A DNA stretch of 41,309 nt from a virus: positions 1 through 41,309 of IMG/VR virus record IMGVR_UViG_3300030117_008055. One strand, given 5' to 3'. Below the pieces are notes generated by a model, which was not told where the DNA came from, did not search any database, and worked only from the letters and a program-made list of their open reading frames with translations. Positions 1 through 10,800 of the stretch are shown in pieces. Position 1 is the stretch's first letter. Every line of letters starts with the position of its first letter. The translations under genes and the position numbers were made by a program.

Positions 1-921
1 GGCGGGTCTGGCGTAGTTAACTATGGTTTTGGAATCATGGTCACAAGCAGCCAGGAAGCTTATCGCGCAACGGCAGACTCTGGGTCTGAGTTGCAAAACA
101 CAGATGGGATAACTAAATCAACCTATACTAAAAGATTTTATTCTAGAAGTTCTGAATATTTCTTTAGAAGGCCTGTGATTGAGGCTCGCTGGGAAGACAG
201 AATCAGTGATGACAGAAATAAGTTTTTTGCTAGTAGTTCTCTGTGCAGCACGCAAAATACTCAAAGCGTCTACTTGTATAATTATATTGATGGAGTATTA
301 ACTAACTTACCTGACGAATCAGTTACAATTAATTTTTATGCTAGCTCTGGATCATTGCCAAGTGGCTCTTCTATCGCCAATACAACAGCCACAAAAGTTA
401 GCACTGGAATATATCGAGCTGCTTTGGCGATAAACACTACCGAGTCAGTTTTGCATGATGTTTGGTCAGAGACTGATGGAGGAAGTGTATACCATACAGG
501 CACAATTTCTGTACGAACACGAAGTGCTAGCGATTCAAATAAAATTGGTGATTTTACTAGCAATGTAACAAACTTAAAAGATACATACAAAAGAACTGAA
601 AATGCAAGAATAAAAGTTTTTGTTAGAAGAAGGAATGAGTGCCCTACTGTGTACACAGTGGCTACTAGTGTTGCAGAGGGAGAGACAATTGTTAGTGCAT
701 CGTACTCTGTCGTAAGAGATATAGATAATAAAATAATTTTTCAACATAGCACAGGCAGTTCAGATAGACATACATTCTTATCGTATGATAATTCTGGTAG
801 TTATTTTGATTTTGATATGTCGCTGCTAGAGGCTGGATATATGTATGGGTTTAAGTTTGCTTATTATGCCGCCGGAAAGTGGAGAGAGCAAGAAGAACTG
901 TTTAAATTTAGAGTAGAATAA
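1..921 (+). CDS. Virion structural protein, 5' end cut by window edge
   Basis: The reading frame is open from base 1 with no upstream stop, so the first ATG at 37 is probably internal and the gene begins outside the window. The visible 306 residues are rich in Ser, Thr, Asn and Tyr with alternating polar/hydrophobic segments, as in beta-rich phage tail or baseplate proteins. There is no signal peptide or membrane segment. The chain ends in an aromatic-rich segment (AGYMYGFKFAYYAAGKWREQ). The next gene, 21 bases downstream, is a giant structural protein, so this gene probably belongs to the same tail/baseplate operon. No named family is recognised. The structural role is inferred from composition and neighbours. 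Confidence 0.7.
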   Translation, partial: GGSGVVNYGFGIMVTSSQEAYRATADSGSELQNTDGITKSTYTKRFYSRSSEYFFRRPVIEARWEDRISDDRNKFFASSSLCSTQNTQSVYLYNYIDGVLTNLPDESVTINFYASSGSLPSGSSIANTTATKVSTGIYRAALAINTTESVLHDVWSETDGGSVYHTGTISVRTRSASDSNKIGDFTSNVTNLKDTYKRTENARIKVFVRRRNECPTVYTVATSVAEGETIVSASYSVVRDIDNKIIFQHSTGSSDRHTFLSYDNSGSYFDFDMSLLEAGYMYGFKFAYYAAGKWREQEELFKFRVE

Positions 922-942
922 TAATTACATGTGGGCACTTAA

Positions 943-3900
943 ATGAGTACAAAAGATCTTTTTGATAAAGGCTATTCTTTAAACTTTTTAAAGAACAAGT
1001 CTCTTACGGACTACAGAGAAGATGTAGAGTCGCCCAGATATATCGATGCTTATATCAAAAAAAGAGAAAGATTTTTTCCTGATGTAAATTATGCTACTGC
1101 TTCTAATTTTGCTGCATATGGATTAGCAGAGGAATATTACAAGCAATCTATAGAAAGAATATATAAAACATATCCTTACGATGGATCTTTAGCAGAAAAA
1201 TTAGAGTGGGAAAATGAAAGCACCTATTTAGATCTTTTTATTTTCGAAAATGAATATCCTAGGTCAAACGGATATGTCAATATAAGCAATCAATATACAA
1301 CCACTGAACAATCAGATGCTTACAGTAGTAGTTTTCCACAATATGTTTTTTTTACGGGAAATCCTCATGCAGATATTAGTGGAAACTTTAAGGAGCCACC
1401 AACGGCCGGCCCGTCAGGAATTGGTGTTTCTAAAGCTAACGTTTATGAAACAGGAAGTCAGAGAACAAACAATCTTGAAATGGATCCAACCAAGGGAGTT
1501 ACCGTTGAGTTTTGGTTGAAAAAAGATGGGTGGGCTGCAACAGACTCTAAAAAATTAGAATATATTTTTAACCTTGTAGCTTCAGGGTCAACCGGTGATA
1601 ATTTTGCAAACTTTAGAATTTATGCACTTGGTGAGAATCCAGGCAATATATATCTTAATGTAGACTCTGGCTCTAGCTCAGATTCACTAGTTTTTAACAC
1701 TGCGCTAACTGGTGGTGTTGCAGGTGGTCTAGCTGATGGCAAGTGGCATCATTATGCTATAACTTTTGAAAAAAACGATTCAGTTAATGTTGGAAAACTT
1801 TATGTCGATGGTGTACACAAGCAAACAAAAAATGGCGATGATCATGTTGATGCCTTTGATGGTAAGTTGGTTGCAACAATCGGTGCACTAGCTGGTCCTA
1901 GAGGATCAAATTTAACTATTGCAGATCGAGGGTGGGGAGGTTTAGTTTCTTCATCGATTGATGAATTTAGATATTGGAAATCAGAAAGATCATCACAACA
2001 AATTGGTCGACACTTTAGAGATCAAATTGGCGGTGGTACAAATACAGACAACGTTAAGTACGATAAGACACATAATCCTGTAGATTTAGGAGTATATTTT
2101 AAATTTAATGAGGGTATAACTGGCGATAATTCAATTGACTCTACAGTCTTAGATTACTCTGGTCGCATATCTAATGGAACTTTTGTAAACTATCAAAGTG
2201 GTTCATCTAGAAATACTGGATCAGCAATGGTTTCTGCTAGCGTGGCTGAGCGTGAATTTAAAGATCCTATTATATACTCGTCTCATCCAAGTGTTATTAG
2301 TCTAATACAGGAGAAAACAAGAGATGGTGCAGTGCACGATCATGAAAATGCTACTTCAATTTTCAAATCACTACCTGGATGGATAGCAGAGGAAGATGAA
2401 GAAAAATCTGGAAATTTAAAATATCTTATACAGATCATGTCAAGTGTTTTTGATGAGATTCAGCTTCAAGTTGGTTCTATTCCAAAATTAAAAGATATAA
2501 ACTATCCATACGATGCAAAGTTTGAAAAGCCATTACCTTTTGCAGATCGTCTTTTGTCTTCCCGCGGACTCGACGCACCAGAACTTTTTTCTGATGCATC
2601 TCTTCTAGCAAAATTTTTACAGAGGGGTGAAAAAAAGTTATTTGAAAAAAAATTATACGAGATAAAAAATACAATATATCAAAACATTTACAATAACTTA
2701 ACATACATCCATAAATCAAAAGGCACAATGAAGTCAATGAGAAACCTTTTAAGGTGTTTCGGAGTTGACGAAGAGCTTGTAAAAATTAATATTTATTCAA
2801 AAAATGGTACTTATGAGTTCAAAGATAATGTATCGCACATGGCTTTACGTAAAAAATATGCAGATTTTGATGACCTAGAGACAAGATTTGGAACAACCGG
2901 TATATATTCTGGCACTTTTGCTTCTACAGTTTATCAATATTACGATTCAACTAACGCTAATTCACTTTCTTATATTCCAGCGTTAGCCGATGTATCTCAT
3001 GGACTTGCTGCTACAATTGAAGCGGAGGTTATCTTTCCAAAAAGAACTCCCCAAAGAGATGATAATTTTGGACTTTTTCCTGGCAGAGAGGTTTCTTTGT
3101 TTGGACTGCATGCAGTCGAAGCTTCAAATACTAATTTAAATTACTTGAACGACAATATTAACTTCAATGTCATAGCTGTAAAATCTAACAACGACCCCAG
3201 AAGTGTAAAATTTGCTGTTACATCAAACTCTAACTCAAATATTCCACACATGGAAACAACTGGCACGTTTATGGGAGTTTATGATAATGAAAAATGGAAT
3301 CTTGCATTTAGAATCCGACCTGTAAAACACCCGTTAGCAGACAAAGTTAATGATTCTTTAGTTCCTGCAGCATCATCATATCAAGTTGAGCTTTACGGGG
3401 TAAATTATTTATCAGATCAGCTTCAGAATGAGTTTACTTTAACGCAGGTACTATCAGAAGCTAATGCGAGAGCATTTTTTAGCAAAGCAAAAAGATTATT
3501 TGTAGGTGCAAATAGAACAAACTTTGATGGAGATTTAGTTAGAGCTTCCGATGTTAAAATATCTTCTGTCAATATGTGGTATGATTATCTCGAAGATGAT
3601 GAAATTAAAGCACACGCAAGGGATGCGAACAACGACGGGCGCGCCCACCCTTACAGAAATGCAATATTTAACGAGGGCACACAAAATGATTTAATAGCTG
3701 GCGGTGACAGCGACCTACTGTGGACTTTTAGAGTACCAGAAATTGATACTTTAGTATTAAGCTGGAACTTTGAAAATGTTACAGGTTCAAATTCTGACGG
3801 CCAATTCTTAGTAAATGATATTTCATCGGGATCTGCAGAAGATAGAACTAATTTACGCTATGGAGCGTTAAGTGAGGTAAATACTTACCACTTTTCAGGT

Positions 3901-6900
3901 CGTGGAGACAAGTTTGTTGCAAATAGTGACCAGGCTGTGGATATAGAGTTTGTTCCGACAGGCAGAACTAGACTTCCAGAGGTTATTGCTAGCGATGATA
4001 TGGTAAAAATACTTAATCAACAAGATGATGTGATGTTCACAAGGGACACAACCTTCATACAGCACATTATATCTGTAGAGAAGAGCATGTATCAGTCTAT
4101 TTCTGAAGAAATGTTGAGAATGTTTGCTACTGTCACTGACTTTAACAACATTGTAGGTAGTCCTGTTAACAGATATAGGATGAATTACAAGGAATTGTCA
4201 AAATTAAGAAATATTTTCTTTGAAATTGTACAAAACGAGCCAGATATTGAAAAATATATTGAATATTTTAAGTGGATTGATGATGCAATATCATTATTTA
4301 TCTTTCAACTGCTTCCTGCCTCCTCAAATAAGGTAGAGTTCCTAAGAACCATGGTTGAAAGCCACATTCTTGAAAGATCAAAGCATTTTAATAAGTTTCC
4401 AACCATAGAAATGTTTAATCCAGAGCCAAACGAAGCTTTCAAGGGTATAAATCAGCTACTTTATAACTGGAAAATAGGCCATGCGCCCCTTCAGTCAAAT
4501 GGATCGGGACCAGACCAGGCACAAAACCAACACATGCACTCATTATGGTGGAAAGAGCGAGCAGAAAGAACAGGATCTGTCGTGCAAGGCGTTAATCATG
4601 CAGCTGTTCTTACATCAGGTGACGATAATATTGATGCTAGCAAACACGAAATACTAAAAGTAGCTATAACAGAGACGTCAGGTAATGATAGCTTGTCATT
4701 ATCGTTCGGGCCTTCTGGTTTGGACAAGGCAGATGGTAAGTATGGCGCCCAGGGGGGTACAAAGACCAAGTATTCCGCATCATATTACTCAGATCGCTCA
4801 ACAAGCACTCCAGTTAGGGTAACACAAAGTTTTGTTAAGACATACAAATCTGGTCCAAATCCTGATTCAAATAAGATATATGATTTTTATAAGGGTGTTG
4901 TTAAGTTTGCCAGTGATAATGACTATATTTTTCTAGATAAAGACCACGTTGTCAAACCTCTAGATTCAACTGACGTCCTCCAAGCTGAAAAAAGCTCTTC
5001 ATCCGAGGGTTTTTATCTTCCAAACAAGAAAGAGTATGTTATTAAAGCCCTTACAATGACAGGAGATGAAATTTCAAGCTCAAATGCTGCTGGCACGGGA
5101 GATAGCGACTACAAATACACAGATGCCCTTAATAAACTAACAACTCCGTTTAGTATGTTTGCAAATAAAGGCGTGGCGAACGGTGATTATACAGTATTTT
5201 ACGAAAATTATTTTGAAAATGGACATCATAATAGTCAAAATGACACAACTCGTATCGAAATAAACAACTTACACCATGACATATATCGTCCGACTTTTGA
5301 AGTTCCAATGCAGGGGCCTTTCAACAGACAGCATGTCGGAGGAAACCAACATCGACATATTAGTTTAAACTATCGTGACTATGATTCTACGGGCAGCTTG
5401 GGTGCTCTTGATACAAGAATGTCTAGACCGGAAGCTTGGGAGTTAGTTCACGATAAAGGAATGTCAAATTACATTATTTTAGATATGCCGTTTGCTCGGT
5501 ATAACATGCCTCCAGAAATGTCCGGGTCAGATCCAACAACTGGCCATGTTGATGTTTTTCGTGCCTTTGGTGATCCTGAACCTCGTGATAGGTGGAGAAA
5601 CGTAACTAAAAATGACAAGCTAGCTGGTTCTATTAAAGGGTGGCAAAGAGCAACGTTTATATCAGACCCAGATTGTGGACCAGAAAATGACTCTGGTGAT
5701 GGAACTACTTTTTTTGCATATGCAAGACTAGAAAACGAAGAAAACATTACAAATAAATATTTTGGATATCGGACACCTTTAATTGATGCTCATGATGCGC
5801 ATCGAGGCTTGACAATTAAATTCTATTACCATGTAACATCAGCTCCAAATTTAGAAACTGGACGATTTTTTGTTGATTATTCTTATGATGAAGATTTTAG
5901 TGATGGTGGAACAAACTTAACTACTACATGGGACATTGGTGCAGCTGGTCAAGAAAGCGCAGTGATTCTTCCAAAAACTTTAGAACAAACCTCTAAAAAA
6001 GATTCTTGGAAGTTGGCATCAATAGATCTTAGCGCGTTCATGGGGCAAAGAGTATATCTTAGATTCAATTACGTAGCAGCGCCACACTCATTTAATATAT
6101 GTGCTATAGATCAAGTTGAAGTTGTTGCTGTATCTGGAATATCTTCTTTGCGGTTACTTCATCCAACTCATGATGATCATCATCGTCCATACGCTCCATA
6201 CATGCGAGAAGAGTATGCAAAACGCCCAGTCAATATTAAAAATATTCAGATTGGCAAACTAGAAAGTAAAGGTAATTTAAATTCTTTACATGCTGGAGAT
6301 TTTGGCGCACTTCAAAGAACAATAGCTGGAAACTATCGCAATACATATGAATATGTTAATACTGTTAGTCGAGAGGCCAACGATCCTACATTTAAAAAAC
6401 TAATAGAGACTTTGCCAGAATCTAGTAATCCACAAGAAGGGATGCAAGAAATAGCATCGATGTATTTAGGATACAGTGATTCTTTTCCAGTGTTGTTTTC
6501 TTCTCAAAAAACTCAACATGGTACAGAAAATCGCTTAGCTAGATATTTAACTGTCCATCAGATAGAGAATGGTGTTACATCTTCTTCTGAAATTACTTCA
6601 AACGCAATTTCTGTTAACCCAGTGCCGGGAAGAGACAGGCGGGAGCCTCACAAAGGAATTGAGGCTGCATATAAGCAAAAAACAAGAATGGTTAATTTAT
6701 TTTCTGCTCCGGGTGATATTTTAGATTCTTGCACTGGATTTTTAGATGAAGCGCACAGAACTTATTCTGCTTATAATTGTCTTCCTTGGAGAAATTATAG
6801 GATCAGACAAAGAATGCAATCGATGTTGACAGCACACTGTGGCAAATTTGGAATTGGATCTCATACGCAAAATGCTACAGCAGCTGCAGGAAGTATAAAA

Positions 6901-7776
6901 ATTGTAGATAATAATGCAATTAATACTTATCAAACTGCTGTGGGAAAAGTTTTTGTTTTTATGATTACTGATGGAAATGGAAAAACTATTAATATTCTTC
7001 TTAAAACATCCGCTCAACAGCCAGATCCTTCTTTTTCTTGGACCGACGAGTATGAAAATTTAACAATTAATTTTGTGATTGGTGACAACGAACAAGATAC
7101 TGCTAGTAAATTACTTATTGCGTTTAACAGTGCAAAAGCACTTTTTTCCAATACTGAAGGCGCTTCGTCTTTCAATGTTTCTGCAGAGCCCGATGAGTCA
7201 GACAATTCAAAAATTAATTTTACACATGATATTTCTGGGTTTGTCAGCAACACTAGAATATATGTTAGACAGGTAGATGAAACAGACCAGACAAAAATGG
7301 TTGATGTACCAGCCTCAATGGTTGAAGTTTTAACATTCATAGGCGGTAAAAATGCAACCGCTAGAGTATACAGATCTCAAGCTGTGCAACCACCTCAGCC
7401 TGGTGTTATAGAAAAAGCTGATTATACAGTTGTAAGTGCTAGTTTTCACAAATATCATCGCAATAGAGCAGATAAATTTTTCTTAGGTGACGCTACACAA
7501 GATAATTCTTTTTACAATAACATGCAGCAGACTGCTAGTACTCTGCAATACGCCGACACCCCAACAGATATACTAGCAAGAGGCTCGGTATATGATAACG
7601 CTTATATTGGACATGCAATTCCACGTTCAGATGATCAAGTTCACTGGGTTAGGAGCGTCAATGGTCTAGTTCAAGAGCAGCTCAATTTAGAATATGAAGA
7701 AAACGATCCTACTTTAAAGCTTGTTATAAATGATTTATCATTAATCGAAGCCTTGGCTGACGTTATAAAGCCGTGA
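943..7776 (+). CDS. Giant tail/baseplate protein with LamG-like domains, 2277 aa
   Basis: This is a very long virion protein, probably part of the tail tip, baseplate or fibre. Residues about 184-400 resemble a LamG/concanavalin-like jelly roll: VEFWLKK, then GKWHHYAITF, LYVDGV, then DEFRYWKSER and VYFKFNEG. A second, weaker domain of this type covers about 689-900 (EKWNLAFRIRP, KRLFVGANR, VNMWYDYLEDDEIKAHARD). Residues about 1605-1730 look like a third beta-sandwich of MAM type (ASIDLSAFMGQRVYLRFNY). Residues about 1980-2130 resemble the modules repeated in the next protein. LamG-type folds often bind glycans, so a host-surface role is plausible but unproven. The ATG at 943 has only a weak Shine-Dalgarno sequence (GTGGG). 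Confidence 0.85.
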   Translation: MSTKDLFDKGYSLNFLKNKSLTDYREDVESPRYIDAYIKKRERFFPDVNYATASNFAAYGLAEEYYKQSIERIYKTYPYDGSLAEKLEWENESTYLDLFIFENEYPRSNGYVNISNQYTTTEQSDAYSSSFPQYVFFTGNPHADISGNFKEPPTAGPSGIGVSKANVYETGSQRTNNLEMDPTKGVTVEFWLKKDGWAATDSKKLEYIFNLVASGSTGDNFANFRIYALGENPGNIYLNVDSGSSSDSLVFNTALTGGVAGGLADGKWHHYAITFEKNDSVNVGKLYVDGVHKQTKNGDDHVDAFDGKLVATIGALAGPRGSNLTIADRGWGGLVSSSIDEFRYWKSERSSQQIGRHFRDQIGGGTNTDNVKYDKTHNPVDLGVYFKFNEGITGDNSIDSTVLDYSGRISNGTFVNYQSGSSRNTGSAMVSASVAEREFKDPIIYSSHPSVISLIQEKTRDGAVHDHENATSIFKSLPGWIAEEDEEKSGNLKYLIQIMSSVFDEIQLQVGSIPKLKDINYPYDAKFEKPLPFADRLLSSRGLDAPELFSDASLLAKFLQRGEKKLFEKKLYEIKNTIYQNIYNNLTYIHKSKGTMKSMRNLLRCFGVDEELVKINIYSKNGTYEFKDNVSHMALRKKYADFDDLETRFGTTGIYSGTFASTVYQYYDSTNANSLSYIPALADVSHGLAATIEAEVIFPKRTPQRDDNFGLFPGREVSLFGLHAVEASNTNLNYLNDNINFNVIAVKSNNDPRSVKFAVTSNSNSNIPHMETTGTFMGVYDNEKWNLAFRIRPVKHPLADKVNDSLVPAASSYQVELYGVNYLSDQLQNEFTLTQVLSEANARAFFSKAKRLFVGANRTNFDGDLVRASDVKISSVNMWYDYLEDDEIKAHARDANNDGRAHPYRNAIFNEGTQNDLIAGGDSDLLWTFRVPEIDTLVLSWNFENVTGSNSDGQFLVNDISSGSAEDRTNLRYGALSEVNTYHFSGRGDKFVANSDQAVDIEFVPTGRTRLPEVIASDDMVKILNQQDDVMFTRDTTFIQHIISVEKSMYQSISEEMLRMFATVTDFNNIVGSPVNRYRMNYKELSKLRNIFFEIVQNEPDIEKYIEYFKWIDDAISLFIFQLLPASSNKVEFLRTMVESHILERSKHFNKFPTIEMFNPEPNEAFKGINQLLYNWKIGHAPLQSNGSGPDQAQNQHMHSLWWKERAERTGSVVQGVNHAAVLTSGDDNIDASKHEILKVAITETSGNDSLSLSFGPSGLDKADGKYGAQGGTKTKYSASYYSDRSTSTPVRVTQSFVKTYKSGPNPDSNKIYDFYKGVVKFASDNDYIFLDKDHVVKPLDSTDVLQAEKSSSSEGFYLPNKKEYVIKALTMTGDEISSSNAAGTGDSDYKYTDALNKLTTPFSMFANKGVANGDYTVFYENYFENGHHNSQNDTTRIEINNLHHDIYRPTFEVPMQGPFNRQHVGGNQHRHISLNYRDYDSTGSLGALDTRMSRPEAWELVHDKGMSNYIILDMPFARYNMPPEMSGSDPTTGHVDVFRAFGDPEPRDRWRNVTKNDKLAGSIKGWQRATFISDPDCGPENDSGDGTTFFAYARLENEENITNKYFGYRTPLIDAHDAHRGLTIKFYYHVTSAPNLETGRFFVDYSYDEDFSDGGTNLTTTWDIGAAGQESAVILPKTLEQTSKKDSWKLASIDLSAFMGQRVYLRFNYVAAPHSFNICAIDQVEVVAVSGISSLRLLHPTHDDHHRPYAPYMREEYAKRPVNIKNIQIGKLESKGNLNSLHAGDFGALQRTIAGNYRNTYEYVNTVSREANDPTFKKLIETLPESSNPQEGMQEIASMYLGYSDSFPVLFSSQKTQHGTENRLARYLTVHQIENGVTSSSEITSNAISVNPVPGRDRREPHKGIEAAYKQKTRMVNLFSAPGDILDSCTGFLDEAHRTYSAYNCLPWRNYRIRQRMQSMLTAHCGKFGIGSHTQNATAAAGSIKIVDNNAINTYQTAVGKVFVFMITDGNGKTINILLKTSAQQPDPSFSWTDEYENLTINFVIGDNEQDTASKLLIAFNSAKALFSNTEGASSFNVSAEPDESDNSKINFTHDISGFVSNTRIYVRQVDETDQTKMVDVPASMVEVLTFIGGKNATARVYRSQAVQPPQPGVIEKADYTVVSASFHKYHRNRADKFFLGDATQDNSFYNNMQQTASTLQYADTPTDILARGSVYDNAYIGHAIPRSDDQVHWVRSVNGLVQEQLNLEYEENDPTLKLVINDLSLIEALADVIKP

Positions 7777-7788
7777 GGATCATAATAC

Positions 7789-7817
7789 TTTAACTTAAGG
7801 TATATTTGTTATATAAT
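7789..7817 (+). promoter_or_regulatory. Candidate sigma70-like promoter before the 9.9-kb gene
   Basis: The 74-base gap between the two giant genes holds a perfect -10 TATAAT at 7812-7817. A weak -35 (TTTAAC, 3 of 6 matches) lies 17 bases upstream. The gap is AT-rich, so the -10 could be chance. It is one of the few gaps in this operon long enough for a promoter. The downstream gene has an AAAGGTG ribosome-binding site. Confidence 0.35.
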
Positions 7818-7850
7818 CTAATTATTTAAGAATACCCACAAAGGTGAAAA

Positions 7851-10800
7851 ATGTCAAGAAGCAGATATATTACACTCGAACAAAGCAGAGCAAATAGAGC
7901 AACCACTTTTACATCAGTTAAAACTTATACTCTTGAATCTAGAAACACAGCCTCAGTCACGGCTTCATCAGAGTTTGTTCCTCTAAACACTCTTATTGTT
8001 GATAATTTTCCTGAAACTTCTAAAAAAGGGTCATGGTATCTATATGTTTTTGATAATCCCACCGGTAGTTTTTTTCAACTAGAGACGCCTGAAAAAACAC
8101 ATAAGTTTACAGCTGTTAACGACACAACTCCACTAGTGCCAGCTAGTGCTAGCATAAGTGTAGTTGCAAATCAAGCAGTTGCCAAAATTACTTTTGATGG
8201 TACTACAATCCAAAATGGTGAAAATTTTAGAATTATTGACGGTGAGGGTAAGACAACTTTGTTTACGTTTGATACCGGGTCAACATCGTCTACTGGAACA
8301 ACTGTTGGTTTATCGGGAAGATCAACCACAAGCACTATTGCCACTGCTGTTGCTTCATGTATTAATTCTGAATCGATCAAAATTACAGCAACTGCCTCTG
8401 GAAGCAGTGTAGAGCTAAAGCAAGATATCTTTGGAAGCCATGGAAACACACTAACACAGACTTCTGGGAGCACAACTTTAAACTCCGGATATAGAGTTTC
8501 TAATTTTTCCGGCGGTCGAGGACTAAATTATTCCTCACATAATCAAGGAATTACTTTTTCTGATGCTTCAAATAATAGTTACAGCGCATCAATAGACGCG
8601 GGGACACGATCAACTTTGTCTATTGATCTGGTTTCTATTGATAATATTGCTTCTAGTGCAGCTGCCTCAGGCTCAATAACAGTAACAGACTATTCAGCTT
8701 TGACAGCTGCGACTACAGCATCAGCCACAGTTTCGGTTTCAAGCGCGAACATAACTGCTGGAGACACTATTAGGCTAATTGATTCCTATGGCTACGCGCA
8801 TTCATTTAGGGCAGTTGCCTCTCGCGGCAATGAAAGCACAGATTATATTTTTGATTCAGGAAGCTCTAGCACTACAGCAACAAATTTAGCTAGGATAATA
8901 AATCTAAATAATTCTTTTTCTGCCTCCGCATCCTCAAATAACGTTACAATTACTCAGTTTGTTGGAGGTGCTGCAGGAAATACAACCATCACAATTACCC
9001 AGCCATCAGGCAGCGCTGGTATTGAAGTTACCTCCAACTTTTCATCAGGTGCAGATGGTACAAAAATTGTTTTAACGTCTGCGGATGGTCAGCAATATAA
9101 TTTATTAGCTGATAGTAAAGTAACGTCTGGTGATGTATCAACTACAACTGCTTCTCCTGCCTTTAGAGGAAATACACTATTTTTTAAGATTGGTTCAACA
9201 AACGCAGCCACAGCAACTAATATAAAAACTGCGTTAAATCAAATAGGAGCATTTAATTCTTCTATTTCCAGTAATGTAATATCTGTCACTCAGCAATTTG
9301 CAGGAACCTCTGGAAATATTTCTATAACAGAGAATTCATCTGGATTGACTGCAGATGGCTTTGCTGGTGGTACTGCTGGGGACTCATTTGTCTTTACAAC
9401 AAGACACTCTGATAGCGTAACTCTTCGAGCAGGAGAAAATTTTCTTGTTAAGTCTGGAGATAGAGAATTAACAAGAGATAATTTAATTTCCTCTATTAAT
9501 TTAAACCCAATTTTATTTGCTAATTTTACTGCTTTTCCACACGATTGCGATCCAGGCATTGCAGTTTTAACTTCTCGCAGGGCTGGTACAAGCGAAAATT
9601 CTCATTCTGTTTCTTTTTCTTCTACTAGTACTGCAGCTGGCGATATTAAAATTCAAGATACTGCAATAACAAATAGTAGAAGCATATCAGCTCAATCTTT
9701 TGTCTCAGGGGCTGCATCGGCTACAACATCAAAAACAATTATTGGAGTTAGCAGCGTTACTACTCCAACGGAGTTTGCTGCAGAAATAAATACTTCTTTG
9801 GCAGCAGCAATAACTGATGGACTAAAAGCTACCACGTCTGCTAGTGGAGCCACAGTTTCTGTGGTGTCGTCAGTTGCAGGATCTGCAGGAAATAACACCA
9901 TAAGTGGTTCATATGTTTTTGGATATAATGCATTTACTTCTGGTTTTTCTGGTGGTGCAGACAATGTGCATGTAGGTTCTAGCAAAACAGACTATGCTAC
10001 TAATCTTGTTTCTAGAATAAACACGTCTTTATCTTCTTATGTCACTGCAACTCTTGGAGATCTTACAACAATAACTGCGCCGCGTCATCCTCCAACTGGA
10101 AAGATTACATTTGTATCTACCACTCTTAGCGATTACACATCGCAGACTATTACTATAAGTGGACTGGAAAAAACTAAAACTTATAAATTTTCTGATGAGT
10201 GCGGAGACACTGGGGAATTAAGCGGATCTAGTGTGATGGTTTACTTAGGAAACCAAACAACCATAAATGTAAATAATATAGCTAATGAGTTTGTTGGTGC
10301 ATTAAATCATTCGAATGGCCACGGGTTTAACATTAGAGTTAAAAACCCCTCCAGCGGAGTCATAATTTTATCTCTAAAACATGGTACTGAGAATTCTATT
10401 ACAGCTATGTCAAAAACCGCTGCAGATTCTGTCATGACCAAGGAAGATATAACGCAACAGACTGCAGTTCCAATTACAATTGCAATGAAATTTGGAGGAG
10501 ACTTTAGGGACGCATATCCAGCATCAATTAGCATAGATGGTAGTCTTTTCTTAGATAAGACACCTTCAACTAGTTGTGATTCCTGTGAGGATGATGTAGA
10601 TAATCATTTCGAGACCGGTCCAATAGGTGGAGAAGGCCCATCGATTATTAATTTTGACAATATTAAAGGTGGAGGAAACACAGATACGAGTGATTACCTC
10701 AACCCAAATTATCAAGATTTTTATGGCTCTGGATCGCAAGCAAACTCTGGTGGACTCTTAAATGATATCCTTGTTAATAGAAATGGAATTTATGAATATC

